DNA of 64,000 nt, from NCBI GenBank assembly GCA_963730305.1, contig CAVSRB010000003.1:124001-188000 (forward strand), given 5' to 3'. Made by a program: the position numbers and the translations under genes. Numbering within the stretch: position 1 is the first letter of the stretch; the number at the start of each line of letters is the position of its first letter. This document shows positions 63,715 to 64,000 of this stretch, piece by piece. This DNA comes from CAMYMQ01 sp963730305 (lineage in GTDB: Bacteria > Pseudomonadota > Alphaproteobacteria > Bin65). The notes beneath the pieces are model-generated. The model saw nothing but the letters and a program-made list of their open reading frames with translations. It was not told the origin of the DNA and made no database searches.

Positions 63715-64000
63715 GATGTCATGTATTCCAGCCAAGCGGCGAACTCCGCGCGCATCGGCAACTCGTCCATGCCGGCGGCTTCGCGTGTCCCATCCCGGCC
63801 TTCGCTTTCCTGACCGTGGCCGCGGGCGAAATACACCCAGTCCTGGGCTTGTGTCGCCAGCGCATCCTGTTGGCGGCGATAGATCTCGAAGTCATCGCTC
63901 TGCACCGGCGAAGCAGGCGACTGGGCCAGGTTCAGGAACATCAGCGCGCGTTCGTTGAAGGCATCGGGAGCGCCCTCCAAGCGATACGGGTAGACCCGGA
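63711..64000 (-). CDS. Ring-hydroxylating dioxygenase large (alpha) subunit, C-terminal end (cut by right edge)
   Basis: Only the last 96 or so residues are in the window, beginning with RVYPYRLEGAPDAFNERALM and ending EFAAWLEYMTS. This is the catalytic-domain tail of Rieske-type dioxygenases. The Rieske centre and the mononuclear iron ligands lie outside. The open frame continues past 63980 to the edge, so the gene enters from the right. The beta subunit gene follows with a four-base overlap. Aromatic ring dihydroxylation is likely, but the substrate cannot be told. Confidence 0.85.
   Translation of the reverse strand, partial: RVYPYRLEGAPDAFNERALMFLNLAQSPASPVQSDDFEIYRRQQDALATQAQDWVYFARGHGQESEGRDGTREAAGMDELPMRAEFAAWLEYMTS

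Overview
This is high-GC DNA with the gene order of an alphaproteobacterium, most like the Rhodospirillales. The main clues are fabF-acpP-fabG-fabD, rpsF-rpsR-rplI, dnaB-alr-mlaE-mlaF-radA-cvpA-purF, yfgM-bamB-der, and accB-accC-aat next to DUF2155, NDUFA12 and MlaD genes. DUF2794, DUF1491 and a CpaA-F/TadBCDEG Flp pilus locus fit the same group. No tRNA, rRNA, CRISPR, insertion sequence or prophage was seen. The window is mostly core chromosome with a few accessory stretches.

Layout. 1-2.8 kb: fatty acid synthesis on the minus strand, with fabF cut by the left edge. 2.9-4.5 kb: ribosomal protein operon. 4.5-4.8 kb: a possible structured RNA with a strong terminator. 4.9-14.8 kb: plus-strand run of cfa, dnaB, alr, mlaE, mlaF, radA, cvpA, purF and an SDR. 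15-24.7 kb: minus-strand der, bamB, yfgM, then guaA, a GNAT enzyme, rsmB and guaB, with two small plus-strand genes between them. 25-29.3 kb: tyrosine/homogentisate catabolism (maiA, DUF2165, FAH, hpd) facing a MarR regulator across a palindromic operator. 29.3-33 kb: DUF1491, SDR, MFS and a PLP decarboxylase. 33.3-47.7 kb: a complete-looking Flp/Tad pilus locus. 47.8-53.8 kb: LexA-type DNA-binding protein, aroQ, accBC, aat, a DUF2155 protein, a methyltransferase, two MlaD proteins and an NDUFA12 protein. 53.9-55.8 kb: two EamA transporters. 56-60.3 kb: B12-dependent ribonucleotide reductase and a GIY-YIG-like protein. 60.3-64 kb: another possible structured RNA, RidA, two racemase-fold proteins without the usual catalytic cysteines, and the subunits of a ring-hydroxylating dioxygenase running off the right edge.

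About 25 single-base indels break 16 genes, among them dnaB, accC, fabG, der, radA, nrdJ, mlaF and cpaF. Both halves of each protein are conserved and many of these genes are essential, so sequencing or assembly error is much more likely than decay. I give such genes as one CDS over the full extent and state where the frame breaks. Nine of the indels fall in about 2 kb covering tadB and cpaF.

The most interesting signals outside known genes are six TTAA-N7-TTAA-like (CtrA-type) sites in the pilus locus promoters, the perfect palindrome between hpd and its MarR gene, two unassigned structured RNA candidates ending in intrinsic terminators, three kinds of intergenic repeat, and the cysteine-less racemase pair beside RidA.
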